Assembly (NCBI GenBank): GCA_022605425.2
Contig: JAKIMF020000007.1
Span: 620,001 to 684,000, forward strand
Source: Hamiltosporidium tvaerminnensis
Lineage: Eukaryota > Microsporidia > Dubosqiidae
Direction: 5' to 3'
Length of the DNA: 64,000 bases
Every line of letters starts with the position of its first letter. Position 1 is the first letter of the stretch. This document shows positions 52,009 to 62,688 of the stretch, piece by piece. The notes beneath the pieces were generated by a model. The model had not been told where the DNA came from, ran no database searches, and worked only from the letters and a program-made list of their open reading frames with translations. The position numbers and the translations under genes are program-made.

Positions 52009-52734
52009 GTGGAGGGAGGATAACCACATAAAAAACTTTCTGCTTGGCAATGAGTGTATGAAACTGGTGTGAGATCATTGTTTGGATTTTTGGTGGGAAT
52101 AAAACCACACTGCATCTTCGGTTGTTCCATGGGAGTTTGTATGAGGAGGAGAGGTCTAAGAAATGGAGAAACTTTTCCTACAAATTTATTTGTAGTTTTT
52201 TATGTAACCAGATTGCAGACCGCAGCTCAACATGTAGGTAATTGCCATGTAAAAGCATGGAAACCTAGCCTTGCTCACTCGGGTTAGAAGACTTAGCGCC
52301 TGGGAGATATAAAACAAAAAACCATTAAAAGCCGGGAGAGCTAAGTAGCAGGTTATACCTGTTGGTATGACATTGCACTGTCTAGGTGGACCCCATGTAA
52401 TTCTCTGAAATATATCTTAGCTAGAAGTTTATTGGGTTCAGAAAGTGTAGAGTAAGTGGGAATGCTGCATAGTCTTGGGGGAGCCCAGGGGGGGCTTCGG
52501 CCTTCGATCACACTCCATGCAACGGACATTAAGAACTCCGGGCAACCCTCGCCTAGTAATTAGGTTCTACACACCTGGTAGATGAAAGGCTTTGGGACGT
52601 AGGTATCGCAGGGGTTACTGATGGAGTTTTGGGGTAGCAGTTATTTATGTTAAACCTAAAACTGCGTTAATGTCATGAAAACAAATATAACACTTGCCAC
52701 TATTTTAAAAAGATGTGATACTTTTAAATAAAGT
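52009..52734 (+). mobile_element. Repeat A retroposon, full-length copy 3
   Basis: Same termini as copies 1 and 2 but in the opposite orientation. Its 77-codon frame is at 52054-52287. Compared codon by codon with copy 2, about seven amino-acid changes and two silent changes are visible, so the frame shows no sign of purifying selection. The GC-rich core (about 52460-52560) retains AGCCC/GGGCT and GGC-UUCG-GCC pairing enclosed by TGCAT/ATGCA. Confidence 0.88.
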
Positions 52735-53929
52735 TCTTTAAATTGTACAAAAAATGGCCGGTTTTTTAAGCAATAAATATATATCCTAAGGAGCTAGTAT
52801 TAAAATGATTTTCTTAGTCTCAAAATCTTTTACTCAATCACAGTTTCAACTAGTCAGTAACTAAACAATTTTTTAACATAATTCGAATCCAGCTACGTAT
52901 GCGTCTTTTGAAGCACCATCTTATTCTGGTATGATATAAAAGCAGCGATAGGTAGCGCCAAAAACGTTATAAAAGACACGAAAAATGAAAATGATAAGAC
53001 ACACCTTAACAGATATATTTTAATACGTTCATTGCTGTAATTTAGGTATCCTATAAAGTTTCTAGCAAAAATATGAAGCAATTACAAAGCGATGCAACAC
53101 ACAATGTATTATTTTGACTTTCAATAATTCTCGTTTCATGTGTGAAAGAAACCTAGATTTTAATCTATCCTCGCCAAAGCCAAATCCAAAAATATTGATT
53201 CAATTTCATTATATAGTATGTGATACTTAAAAAAATTGATCGATTGAAAAGAACAATTCTTGAAAGTAAGCCTCAGTGTCTCCAAAATAAAAATCAATCT
53301 ATAGTTTCTTCTTATTTAAATATCCACAGATACCCAAAGCCGGCTCAAATTATCGGCATCAGCTGGCACATCTAATTATACTTATACTTTAATAGACTTG
53401 CTTTTATGCCTTCTATTATCCGCAGTAAAATATCTTTACTGAGATCTTTAATACGTGAGCGAATTAATCCTTCGATAACGAACTCTGCTGAGTTTTTTTG
53501 AGTGTTTTGGAATTTCATACTGTTTTTGCAATTATCAATGCGCAGAACCATATTAATTTTTACGCGATTAAGTGTGTTTTTTTCATTTGCACACAGATAT
53601 ACCAGTTGATAGAATACTTCTAATAAGAACTTCGAAATTAAACCCACACAGCGATTAAAAGTAAAACCGGGTTCGAATCGAACAGTTTCTACTTTAAGCC
53701 GTTGATTCTATGCTACCTTAACGGCCATGCAGATTTTTAAAATACTCTTCTAACTTTGATGGTTTTTGATTGCAGTTTGAAAATTTCTTAGATGTTAAAA
53801 TGCCTTGAGTTCGTTCCTTATCCTTTTTCAGTTTGTGGGAATCCATCTGCAGCATGTTTTTAGTTCCATTGGCGTCTTTTTGACATATCTACGTCCCCTA
53901 TAATTACTTCAATTATTTGCTTGCTATCT
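52735..53929. other. Decayed spacer
   Basis: A 91-codon minus-strand frame (53372-53647) and a GCCGTT/AACGGC hairpin near 53697-53724 are visible, but no family is recognised. No CCC start context. Confidence 0.4.
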
Positions 53930-54128
53930 TATTTTATTCCTGTTTTATCTTTCAGTTTCAAGGATGAACAGCCGAAAAATTTCCAATTACTTCTTTTAAT
54001 CTGCTGTAACTTGCCATCATAGGGGGATCATCCTATGAATGCAATGCGCGATATCTTCCATTAAAATGCCAACAATAATTATACACACTCATCGACAACC
54101 AGATAAGTTTTTAATTTGGTTATCTTCT
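53930..54128 (-). mobile_element. Degenerate 5' part of repeat A (variant subfamily)
   Basis: Third member of the subfamily; the sense strand begins GTAGAGAGAAGATAACCAAA and shares the AGATTAAAAGAAGTAATTGG region with the other two. Confidence 0.55.
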
Positions 54129-54839
54129 CTCTACTTAAAAATATTTAGAAATAACATAAAAAATAGGTATCAAAATATTATTTGCAAATAATGGGGAAAT
54201 TAATTGCTTTTGAACTGTCAATATATTTCTTAGCATTATTCCTAGACAAATTAAACATGTATAAGATATAGGTATTGTTCACAATCACTTGTTTAAATGC
54301 GTACACGTATTCGTCTCGATGAGATTTTCTGACTAAAACCGAAGGCGCGCAATAGTAGAATCAGACAGAGAGGAAGAAAAAGGTTGTTCTCGTCGCGAAC
54401 ATGAACAGCTTGTTTCACTGATACTCACCTGAGTAAAAATACGATATACAATATATGTGGTCGGTGTTCTAAGGTGGAACAAAGAAAAATCCTATTCGTT
54501 TACTTTTTGTGCTTTATTCTTAGTCGCAACGCATTTGAATTTTGTTAAAAAAACCCCACAATCATAGCTTCTAGTTGAGATTAAGCTTTTGCAGAGGCGC
54601 TTTCCATCTCTGCTTAAGAATGACTTCTCTGGGTATACCTCTAATTACCAATTCAATTTTATGTAAGAGCTTTTAAATAGCATATTTATTCCAAAAACAA
54701 TAATCAAGCATATTTCGCAATCTCTATAAATTGCATGACCAGATGAACTATCTATATTCTGAATTCAATGTATAATACATCATCCTATGCTATATAAATT
54801 TTTAATCATGATCATTAGTATTTCATTTTGGGAACTTGG

Positions 54840-55080
54840 TATCATCATCCTCCTTGACACTACACCCCTGCACGGATCTTGGCCGCACTCAGTAATTCCG
54901 CCTACCGGTCTTTTTCCACTGGGTTTGTTTACCTATTCGGGTTTTGTAACGAGGTGGTTTTTAAGAAATGGTGTTTAGCCCTAGGCTCAGCCTATACCTA
55001 ACGAACCAGACACCTTTGGTCACCTCTTACGACAAGCAGAGAATACTCCAAGCCGATTCTGCACCTGGCATAGTGAATCA
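54840..55080 (-). mobile_element. GC-rich LINE 5'-leader-like block
   Basis: An island clearly richer in G+C than everything around it. The minus strand contains TTGTCGTAAGAGGTGACCAA, GTATAGGCTGAGCCTAGGGC, CCGAATAGGTAAACAAACCC and CCAAGATCCGTGCAGGGGTG. From memory, this order of blocks resembles the conserved leader upstream of the endonuclease ORF in LINEs of arthropod genomes. No ORF of the element follows downstream on the minus strand. This identification is from recall and needs a nucleotide search. Confidence 0.45.
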
Positions 55081-55613
55081 CCTAGGAAAATGGATATAAA
55101 ACCATACTTTTAAAAACCAGATATTCTTAATGTAATCCATTTATACTACAAAAAGCTTTATTTGTTTTTTTGCTGAAAATTCGTATTTTGTGTTTAAATA
55201 AAGGTACCAAGGAAGTACATATGGTTTTATGATGTAAAAAAAGCATCGAATATTTTAATACATGACTGATAAATCCATATATTTAATAATAGGTAATATA
55301 AGCTTATTGTATAATCGTGGTTAGTTATCCTCTCTGTTTGTACGACTTGAAATACCTAAAACATAGTCATTTAATATTTTTTTTCATCTTTTGATATCGA
55401 AAAGTTATTTATAAATGCTTCAATAGATCACTCTTTTAAGATTTGCCGTAACTTAGTTGGTGGGTTTTCTTTTGTTTAAAATAGAATACTTATATCCTTT
55501 TATTTTATGAAAAACGTGGGTTTTTATGATTATTTCCATACGCACAGCTTTAATAATAAATTATGAGCCATATGCACAAAAATTTAAATATTCCTATTTT
55601 TCTTAAGATCAGG
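55081..55613. other. Gene-free AT-rich spacer
   Basis: Nothing recognisable between the LINE-leader-like block and the next repeat A copy. Confidence 0.5.
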
Positions 55614-56339
55614 GTGCAGCCAGATAACCAGATAAAAAACTTTCTGCTTGTCAATGAATAGGTATAATAATGTATGAAATCATTGTTTGAATTTTTCGTT
55701 GAAATAAAAACACATTACCTTTTCAGTTGTTCCACGCGAGTTTTTATAAGGAAGAGGAAATCTAGGAAATGGCAAAACTTTATATAAAATATATTTTGTA
55801 GCTTTTTGTGTAACTAAATCGAAGACAGCAGCTAAAATTGTATCCGATTGCTATGTAAAAGCATCGAAATTAGCCTTGCTCACTCGGGTTAGAAGACTTT
55901 GCGCCTGAGAGATATAGAAAATAAAAACATGAAAACAAGGAGAGCTAAGTAGCGGGTTATACCTGTTAATATTACATTTCACTTCCGGTTGAAACTGATG
56001 TAGGTCACTGAAACAAATCTTAGTTAGAAGTTTATGTGGGTCGGTAAGTGTAGAGTAAGTTGGAATACTGTATAGTTTTCGGGGAAACTAGGATGGGCTT
56101 TAGCCTTCGATCACACTCCATGCAAAGAACATAAAGGAAATCCAGGCAACTACTTCGCCTATTAAATAGGTTCTGCTCAAATTTTAGATGAAAGTATTTG
56201 AAACTTAGGTATCGCGAGAAGCAACAATAAAGTATTAGGATTGCAGTTATTTATGTTAAACCTAGAACAAGTTAATGTCATGAAATCGATATAACATTAG
56301 CTACTGTTATAAAAAGATGTGATATTTTTTAAATAAAAT
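55614..56339 (+). mobile_element. Repeat A retroposon, degenerate near-full-length copy
   Basis: Collinear with copy 3 from AGATAACCAGATAAAAAACT to TTTAAATAAAATC, but with many substitutions and small deletions. The UUCG-type core has lost several pairing bases. An older insertion of the same family. Confidence 0.85.
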
Positions 56340-57228
56340 CTTAAACTTAGAAATCGACTTATCTTTGCTTGTTGCTTGAAAATAAGATATCTGATGCTTT
56401 ATTTTGATTTGAGATTTTCTTTCAACAGTATACTAAATAGAAACCAACATTTCTAAGGTTACCAGATATTCCGTTCTAGAAATTTATTCAACCTATTATT
56501 CACATAAAAATTTTATATGCCCTATACATTCTTTTCAAATCTTCTTACCAGAAACTCTTTAGTTTTTAAAAACAAATTTCTAACGATTACATAAAAGCAA
56601 TATAAATCAAGAAATATAATTCAAGTAGCAGTTAATTATTCTATTCAATTTTCGTAGTCTTATGTTTCAAACGCACCATCAGATCATATATAATATAATA
56701 GTTTTTTTATACATTTTAAATTCGTTGCTAGCCTTTTAAGGCCTATTACATGAGCTTTTTTATACAGCAAATATCTAAGAAAAAGAAATTTCCTTTTACA
56801 AGCTTTTATCAATGTTTGATTTTGAAACCATTGTAAGGCTTACATAAAGATTAGGGTAAAAATTTTTATGTCTTACAACATTTTGTGTTTCATGCTAGAG
56901 AATGAAAGCCGATCAATTTTTAAGCCTCCATAATATTCAAAACCCATGAAGATGGCATATTTATTTTATTTTTCTATCTTCGAAGCATATATTTTAACCA
57001 TAAATCAGACATTATATACGTTTCTATAGTCTATTCATCTAATATATAATTCTTTGTTGCACAAATTATGGTACGTTGGGTTTTAATGCGTAACTTCATT
57101 TCTTTTGAAAATTACTTTACCTGGGAAATTAAAGTTTGATTTCGAATTTTTCTTTTATCTAATTCTAATATTTATTTTTTTAAAAAAACTTGTAAAAATT
57201 AATTAATTATTTTAACCGTTGTATAATT
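56340..57228. other. Gene-free AT-rich spacer
   Basis: No supported feature. Confidence 0.5.
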
Positions 57229-57718
57229 ATGGTTGGAAATTCAGAAAAAGCAACTAAAATACTTAAAAGCGGAAAAATACCAAATAAACCTGGTTTGTTT
57301 CCTAAAATTGACCAGAAATATATGGCACAAACAACATCTTACAAAAATAATTCTAAAAAGTTTCTAGATATCAACGAAAACTGTTTTTTAAATTCCAATA
57401 AAAAAATCCCAAATTTATGCTTTTTTTTACCTTCTTGAAGCTTTTTCTTTGATTACTATAATAACATTAATGACAATTAATTATATTTATTTGAAATATA
57501 TATGTATTTTTTATCAATGTTGTGTTGAAATGTTTATACTGGTAAGTGTAATATTAATGAAATATAGTGATAAGAATAGAAAACTATATATTCGAGCTAA
57601 TATTTTTATATTTTTTCTTATTTGTTTTTCAAATATTCATTTCTTGATAAAACTTAATAATAAAGACAAATTTACTCTTATTTTATTTTTTTATTTAAAT
57701 ATTCTATTTTTTTATTAA
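57229..57718 (+). pseudogene. Small membrane protein, frame broken in a T8 run
   Basis: A 69-codon frame (MVGNSEKATKILKSGKIPNK...) ends just after a run of eight T at 57421-57428. The next frame, entered in that T run, continues as FYLLEAFSLITIITLMTINY and runs to 57718 through two or three hydrophobic helices, ending KFTLILFFYLNILFFY. Read together they give about 162 residues: a polar N-terminus (about 1-60) and a membrane C-terminus. Either the gene has a one-base indel or the T run is miscalled. Family not recognised. The ATG has AACC rather than CCC upstream. Confidence 0.5.
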
Positions 57719-58214
57719 TCATAGCTTGTTTATATTATTTTTAATTCCCTTTTCTTTAGTAAATTTAAATGTTCTGATTTATGTAAAACATAGTTTAAAT
57801 CCAAACATTTTGTAAAAATTCATGTTTTGAACAGTTTAGCGGATTAAATAAAATTAAGAAAAGTAAATTTTAATCAAAAATTAGAAAATTTCTTGAATTT
57901 TTCAGAGACAAGAAAATATAAGGTTGTTGTAAAGTCCTTGATAAAAACAAATGAGTGCTTTTCTCTAAAATATGATGGCATTCCATCTTTGCTTTTTTAT
58001 GGTATTATCATCCTAATTATGTAACTAGTTTAGCAAATATTTGTTTATATCTTTGTTCACTTGAACCACAATATATATTTATGAAAACTGTCAAACTAGT
58101 TTTTGGGAAACTTCAATCAATTCAAACTTGGAAATTAGATGAATCAGCATAGTATTACACAAAATTTGTCAATTATTAATACAAAATATGTTTATAATAC
58201 TAATAAACCATTAC

Positions 58215-58413
58215 ATGGTAAAAGAACGATAAAAACATTGAAAACAATTTGCTTGGCAATGGGAATGCACAACTGATGCGAAAATCCTTGTTTGAATTTT
58301 GAAAAGATGAAAACAACACTATGTTTTTGGCTATTTCCTGTGAATAGCTAGAATACCAATAAGGTCTACAAAATGTTAAAATTTTTATAAATTTAGTTAG
58401 TGTTTTTTATGTA
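58215..58413 (+). mobile_element. Old repeat A copy, 5' part, split by a LINE
   Basis: GCTTGGCAATGGGAATG, then GTTTGAATTTTGAAAAGATG and GTGTTTTTTATGTA follow the order of repeat A; the other part resumes at 59621. Confidence 0.75.
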
Positions 58414-59620
58414 TTGGGAATTATCATTGTGGATTCAGAAGAAACCGATCAACAAACGATCAAATCTTTGCTATGAGAATGATGCTTGAAAAATGCTATG
58501 AATACAAAATCACAACACATCATCTTTTTGTAGACTACAAGCAAGCATTTAACAGCATTCGTCGAGAATTTTTGTTAGCACACTCAGAAATTTTCAAATT
58601 CCTATGAAAATTATTTGTTTAATCAAAATGACTCTGATACAAACAAAAGGAAAGATATTTTTAACTGATAAGATGTCCAGTGATTTTAGCATAAATATGG
58701 GACTAATATAAGGGGATATATTATCTTGCGGACTGTTTAATCTAACACTAGAGGGAATAATCAGAAAGTTAGCGAAGCAGACTGATAGTACAATATTTAA
58801 TGGAATTACACAATACATAGCATATGCAGATAATTTAGCCATCGTGGGAAGAAAACAAGAAGATATAGGATTCACTTTAAGAATATTAGCACCGAAATCA
58901 GGAAAATCAGGACTGAAAATGAATGAAAGTAAAACAAAATATATGATCAGCTCCCAGTAATGAATATTCGAGGAACTCTTTAAAATTGATTCATATATAT
59001 TTGAAAGAGGATCAAACTTCAAATACCCGGGATCCCTTTTAAACGAGAATAACAGAAATTCTCTTTAGATTAAGGAAAAAATAAAAGCAGGCAACATGAC
59101 CTACATACATTTCTCTGCAACGCTTTCTGAAGTCAAACATGTTAAATCGAAATACATAAAGGAAATACATAGGACAGTTATTAGATCTGTTGTACTGTGG
59201 CCTCGGAAACACTGGTGGGGACAAAAAGAGATGAGGCACTCCTTGAAATACGGGAAAGAAAGATACTTAGAAGAATATACAGTCAAATATTTAAATAACA
59301 AGTGGAGGATTAGAACAATCTAGAAGTCTACGAGCTTTATGAAAAACAAATTTGGTCAGTATTATGAAGCAGAGAAGACTTGGATGGTTAGGATACGTAT
59401 AAAGAATTCCGAAGGAGAGAACTTTTAGCCGAATTCTTAGATCTGCACCTGAGGGCAAAAGAAGACGAAATAGACCGAAAAAAGGATGGCTAGACGAGGT
59501 AGAAAAATATGTTAGGAAACTTAATGTATTGCAATGGGAAGGAAAACTTGGTGCACAATAGAGAAGAATGGAGGAGAATCGTTAAGAAGGCCTGAACTCT
59601 ACAGGGTTGTGGCGCCAGAG
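58414..59620 (+). mobile_element. 5'-truncated LINE relic nested in repeat A
   Basis: It begins in reverse transcriptase: CGFRRNRSTNDQIFAMRMML, LFVDYKQAFNSIRREFLL, GLI-stop-GDILSCGLFN, and AYADNLAIVGR, where the catalytic YADD has become YADN. NESKTKYM follows. The distal part gives RRLGWLGYV-like, PEGKRRRNRPKKGWLDEVEKY and WRQRF segments in shifted frames. A 22-bp stretch TTTAGTTAGTGTTTTTTATG... precedes it (58392-58413) and is repeated imperfectly at 59622-59645, consistent with a target duplication. The motif wording is that of insect-type LINEs. Stops, shifts and the YADN change make it dead. Confidence 0.82.
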
Positions 59621-60164
59621 ATTTAGTTAGTTGGTTTTTTATGTAACAATTTTAAATATTGGACCGAATGTTAGGTAATTACCATTTGAAATCATGAAAA
59701 TCAACCTTCGCCACCTTTGGTAGAAGACTTGGCGCCTGTGTGATACAAAAAAACATGTCTTTTAAACTGCAAATATAACTAAAATAAAAGAAATACCTAC
59801 TAAAAAGGCATTTAAAGTCTGAATGCTTGAATTTAAGAACCAATATTTATATAATCCGTTTTAAATTTAGTTGAAAACAGTTGATCAAGTGAAAAGGCCG
59901 CTAATATCGATCGTGCCTATAAGTGGGTTTATCTCTTCTATAAAATCCCAGGTAACGTACATTAACCAATCTCGTACAATTCATTTCATTAAAATAGCTT
60001 CCAAACATCTTTTAGATGGGAAGATTTGAATGTAGGTATTGTAGAAGTACCGATGTTCTATTGAAGAGCAGTTTTCGATTTTCAATTCAAACTACGATAA
60101 TTTCATGAAAGCAGTATTAAATATGCCACTGTTGTAAAAACATGTTATATCTTTCAAATAAAAA
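59621..60164 (+). mobile_element. Old repeat A copy, 3' part
   Basis: Continues the copy begun at 58215: GTTTTTTATGTAACAA, AGGTAATTACCATTTGAAA, AGAAGACTTGGCGCC and an end TTTCAAATAAAAAC, with a large loss in the GC-rich core. Confidence 0.72.
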
Positions 60165-60645
60165 CCTTTGTTCTATTTAAATAGAATTCATAATTAAACT
60201 TTGAAAATTATTTTTTTAAATCTTTATTTTGATTTTACAACCGAAAACAGTTCTTGGATTTATTAAATATACGTTTTAAAAATTCATTCAGCTATTAATT
60301 TGTTATTTTAGTAGTTAAATATAATTCATTTAAATTTGTTTGTTTCATAAAATATAAATTTATTGGTTTCTTCATTTTAATACGAAAATTTTAATAAATT
60401 TTTTTTTAATATTTACAAATTTACTTAAAAAAAGCTTTTGTAATGAACATATCGAATATGATTACCATTATTATGTTATAATTTTATACTAAAATTTATA
60501 CTAAAAATAAAATTCGAATTAATTATAAAAAATTTGATTACCCGTTTACAAACTATTAATATAAATTCTTATTGACTTTTCATAATATCTTTAATATATT
60601 TATTGATTTAACCATCTATATTGTATATTCATAATCAACCCTTGA
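60165..60645. other. AT-rich spacer
   Basis: No supported feature. Confidence 0.5.
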
Positions 60646-60795
60646 ATGACTTCACCTGCTTCTAGAAGTATTAAAGAAGATAAAGATCATTTACATTTAA
60701 TAGAATTTGTAGATAATCAAGAAATAAATTGGATGTTTGATGAGATAATAAATTTATTTGTAGAAGATGAAATTCGAGAAAATATAGATGAATAA
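60646..60795 (+). CDS. Small acidic ORF, 49 residues
   Basis: MTSPASRSIKEDKDHLHLIE then FVDNQEINWMFDEIINLFVE and a tail DEIRENIDE. AACCCTTGA directly precedes the ATG, the same start context as the ITPase and glutaredoxin genes. The sequence is not low-complexity and has an acidic/aromatic pattern (NWMFDE...VEDE) reminiscent in shape of the small proteasome/TREX subunit Sem1/DSS1, but it lacks that family's clear motif, so I assign no function. It stands alone between spacers, about 0.6 kb upstream of RVB1 and on the same strand. Confidence 0.5.
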   Translation: MTSPASRSIKEDKDHLHLIEFVDNQEINWMFDEIINLFVEDEIRENIDE

Positions 60796-61398
60796 GAAAT
60801 TTATAAATTGTATTTTTAAATATAAAATTCCTATTATTTTATTTTTTAGTTCAAAGCTATTAAATAAATATTTTCTTATTTATAGGTAATTTTATTTTAT
60901 TTTATTGTTTTTTAATTTTTGGAAATTTTAGGCAAAGTAAGAAAATTCTAAAGTCACAACAAGTAATCTTAAAGTTAATTACTCCTTAAGAGTGAGAATG
61001 CATTTATACTTCGATCATAAAATATTAAAAAACGTTTGATCTTAATATTTCATTCTAATTTAAACTTATGATATATTGTTAGGTTTAATGAATGAACAAG
61101 GAAAATAACTTAACCATTTCATTATTAATTGATTTAGTTTGGAAAATTTTGAATCATAAAATATAAAAATGAGAAATCACTTTTAATTTAATTCTCTATT
61201 ATACTGAATTACTATGATGGATAAAAATATGTTAAAAATCTCTATTATACGAATTATTATGGTGGATAAAAATATTTTAAAAATATATTTTGGTTGAATT
61301 TAATAGTAGAAATGGTTAGAAATTTTTGTAAAAAATCGCAAAATATTTTTTTAAAAAAAACTGTTTGAATAAAAAAAATGAACCAAAAAAACACCCAT
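60796..61398. other. AT-rich spacer with a short duplication
   Basis: AATTACTATGATGGATAAAA and AATTATTATGGTGGATAAAA (61207-61280) form a two-copy repeat of about 60 bp. No gene. Confidence 0.55.
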
Positions 61399-62688
61399 AT
61401 GAGTACAGAGGATCTAAAAAGAATATCGACGCATAGTCATATAAAATCACTTGGTCTTAATTCTGTTGGAGAACCTATAGATATAGAATGTGGTGTGGTA
61501 GGCCAATATAATGCACGAGAAGCTTGTGGAATTGTTGTTGAATTAGTTAAAAATAAAAAAATGGCTGGTCGTTCAGTCCTTTTTGTAGGACCTATGGGTA
61601 GTGGAAAGACGGCTCTTGCCTTGGCATTAAGTAAAGATATAGGGAGTAAAACCCCTTTCTATACTATAAGTGGTTCAGAAGTATTTTCAACGGAAGTTAA
61701 AAAAACGGAAATTCTTCAAGAAGCTTTAAGAAAGTCAATTTTAATAAGATTTAAAGAAATAAAAGAAATTTACGAAGGAGAAGTTGTTGATTTAAATGTA
61801 ATAGAATTTGAAGATCCAATAAAATTTTATAAAAAAACCATTAAAGAAATTATAATTACTTTAAAGACAAACAAAGGATCTAAAAAAATAAAACTTTCTC
61901 CATCTTTATATGAAACGATTGAAAAACAAAGAATTTCTTTAGGTGACATTGTTTATATAGAATCGAATAGCGGAATAATAAAAAGGCTTGGTAAATGCGA
62001 AACTCATAAGAGAAACTATGATATAGAAGCAGAATGTTTTATTCCATTACCGAAAGGAGAAGTTTTAAGAAGAAAGGAAATAATTCAAGAAGTTACTTTA
62101 CATGATTTAGATATTTCTACTTCTAAACCGAACGGAAATGATGTTGTTTCGATTCTTTCACAAATTTTTAATCCTAAAAAAAGTGAAATAACAGAAAAAT
62201 TACGTAACGAAGTAAATTTAAATGTTAATAGATATTTAGAATGTGGCAATGCAGATGTGATACCAGGAGTACTTTTTATAGATGAAGCACATATGATGGA
62301 TTTAGAATGTTTTACATTTTTACACAAAGCGATTGAATCACCTTTTAGTCCACTTATAGTTTTTTCTAGCAACAAATTAAAATCCAAAATACGAGGATCT
62401 AAAAATATTGAAAATCATTTTGGAATGCCAAAAGAGTTGCTAGATAGACTTGTTATAATTCCATTGCAAAAGAATACAACAGAAATCAATAAGAAAATAC
62501 TTCAGATTCGAATTAATGAGGAATGTATTAATGTATCTTCAGAAGCACTTACATTTCTATCTGATATTGCTGAATCGAAAGGATTAAGATATGTTTTATG
62601 TATTCTTCCAGTTTTAAAAGTTTTCAAAACTAAAATTGAAAGGAATCATGTTGAAGAAGTTACTTCACTTTTTATTGGTTTGAAATGA
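61399..62688 (+). CDS. RVB1: RuvB-like AAA+ ATPase RVB1 (pontin)
   Basis: RVB1 forms hetero-hexamers with RVB2 in INO80/SWR1 chromatin remodellers and in R2TP, which assembles snoRNPs and PIKK complexes. Motifs, numbered from this start: HSHIKSLGL (12-20), Walker A GPMGSGKT (64-71; the usual GPPGTGKT altered at two places but with the Lys and Thr kept), FSTEVKKTEILQEALR (96-111) that separates RVB1 from RVB2, Walker B LFIDEAHM (292-299), SSN sensor 1 near 323-325, LLDR (347-350) and LRY of sensor 2 (396-398). The DNA-binding insert domain (about 115-285) is present. Length 429 against about 456 in human, with the short C-terminus cut. An upstream in-frame ATG at 61378 exists, but the ATG used here is preceded by ACACCCAT, as for the P2 gene. 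Confidence 0.95.
   Translation: MSTEDLKRISTHSHIKSLGLNSVGEPIDIECGVVGQYNAREACGIVVELVKNKKMAGRSVLFVGPMGSGKTALALALSKDIGSKTPFYTISGSEVFSTEVKKTEILQEALRKSILIRFKEIKEIYEGEVVDLNVIEFEDPIKFYKKTIKEIIITLKTNKGSKKIKLSPSLYETIEKQRISLGDIVYIESNSGIIKRLGKCETHKRNYDIEAECFIPLPKGEVLRRKEIIQEVTLHDLDISTSKPNGNDVVSILSQIFNPKKSEITEKLRNEVNLNVNRYLECGNADVIPGVLFIDEAHMMDLECFTFLHKAIESPFSPLIVFSSNKLKSKIRGSKNIENHFGMPKELLDRLVIIPLQKNTTEINKKILQIRINEECINVSSEALTFLSDIAESKGLRYVLCILPVLKVFKTKIERNHVEEVTSLFIGLK

Noticed and set aside
53660-53740. tRNA-like GGGTTCGAATC with a GCCGTT/AACGGC hairpin
   Set aside because: The T-arm stem does not pair on either strand and no acceptor or anticodon arm can be built.
54787-54978. 63-codon plus-strand frame
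   Set aside because: It is antisense to the GC-rich LINE-leader-like block and has no family resemblance.
59096-59323. 75-codon plus-strand frame and its minus-strand counterparts
   Set aside because: It is a surviving piece of the dead LINE relic at 58414-59620, not a separate gene.
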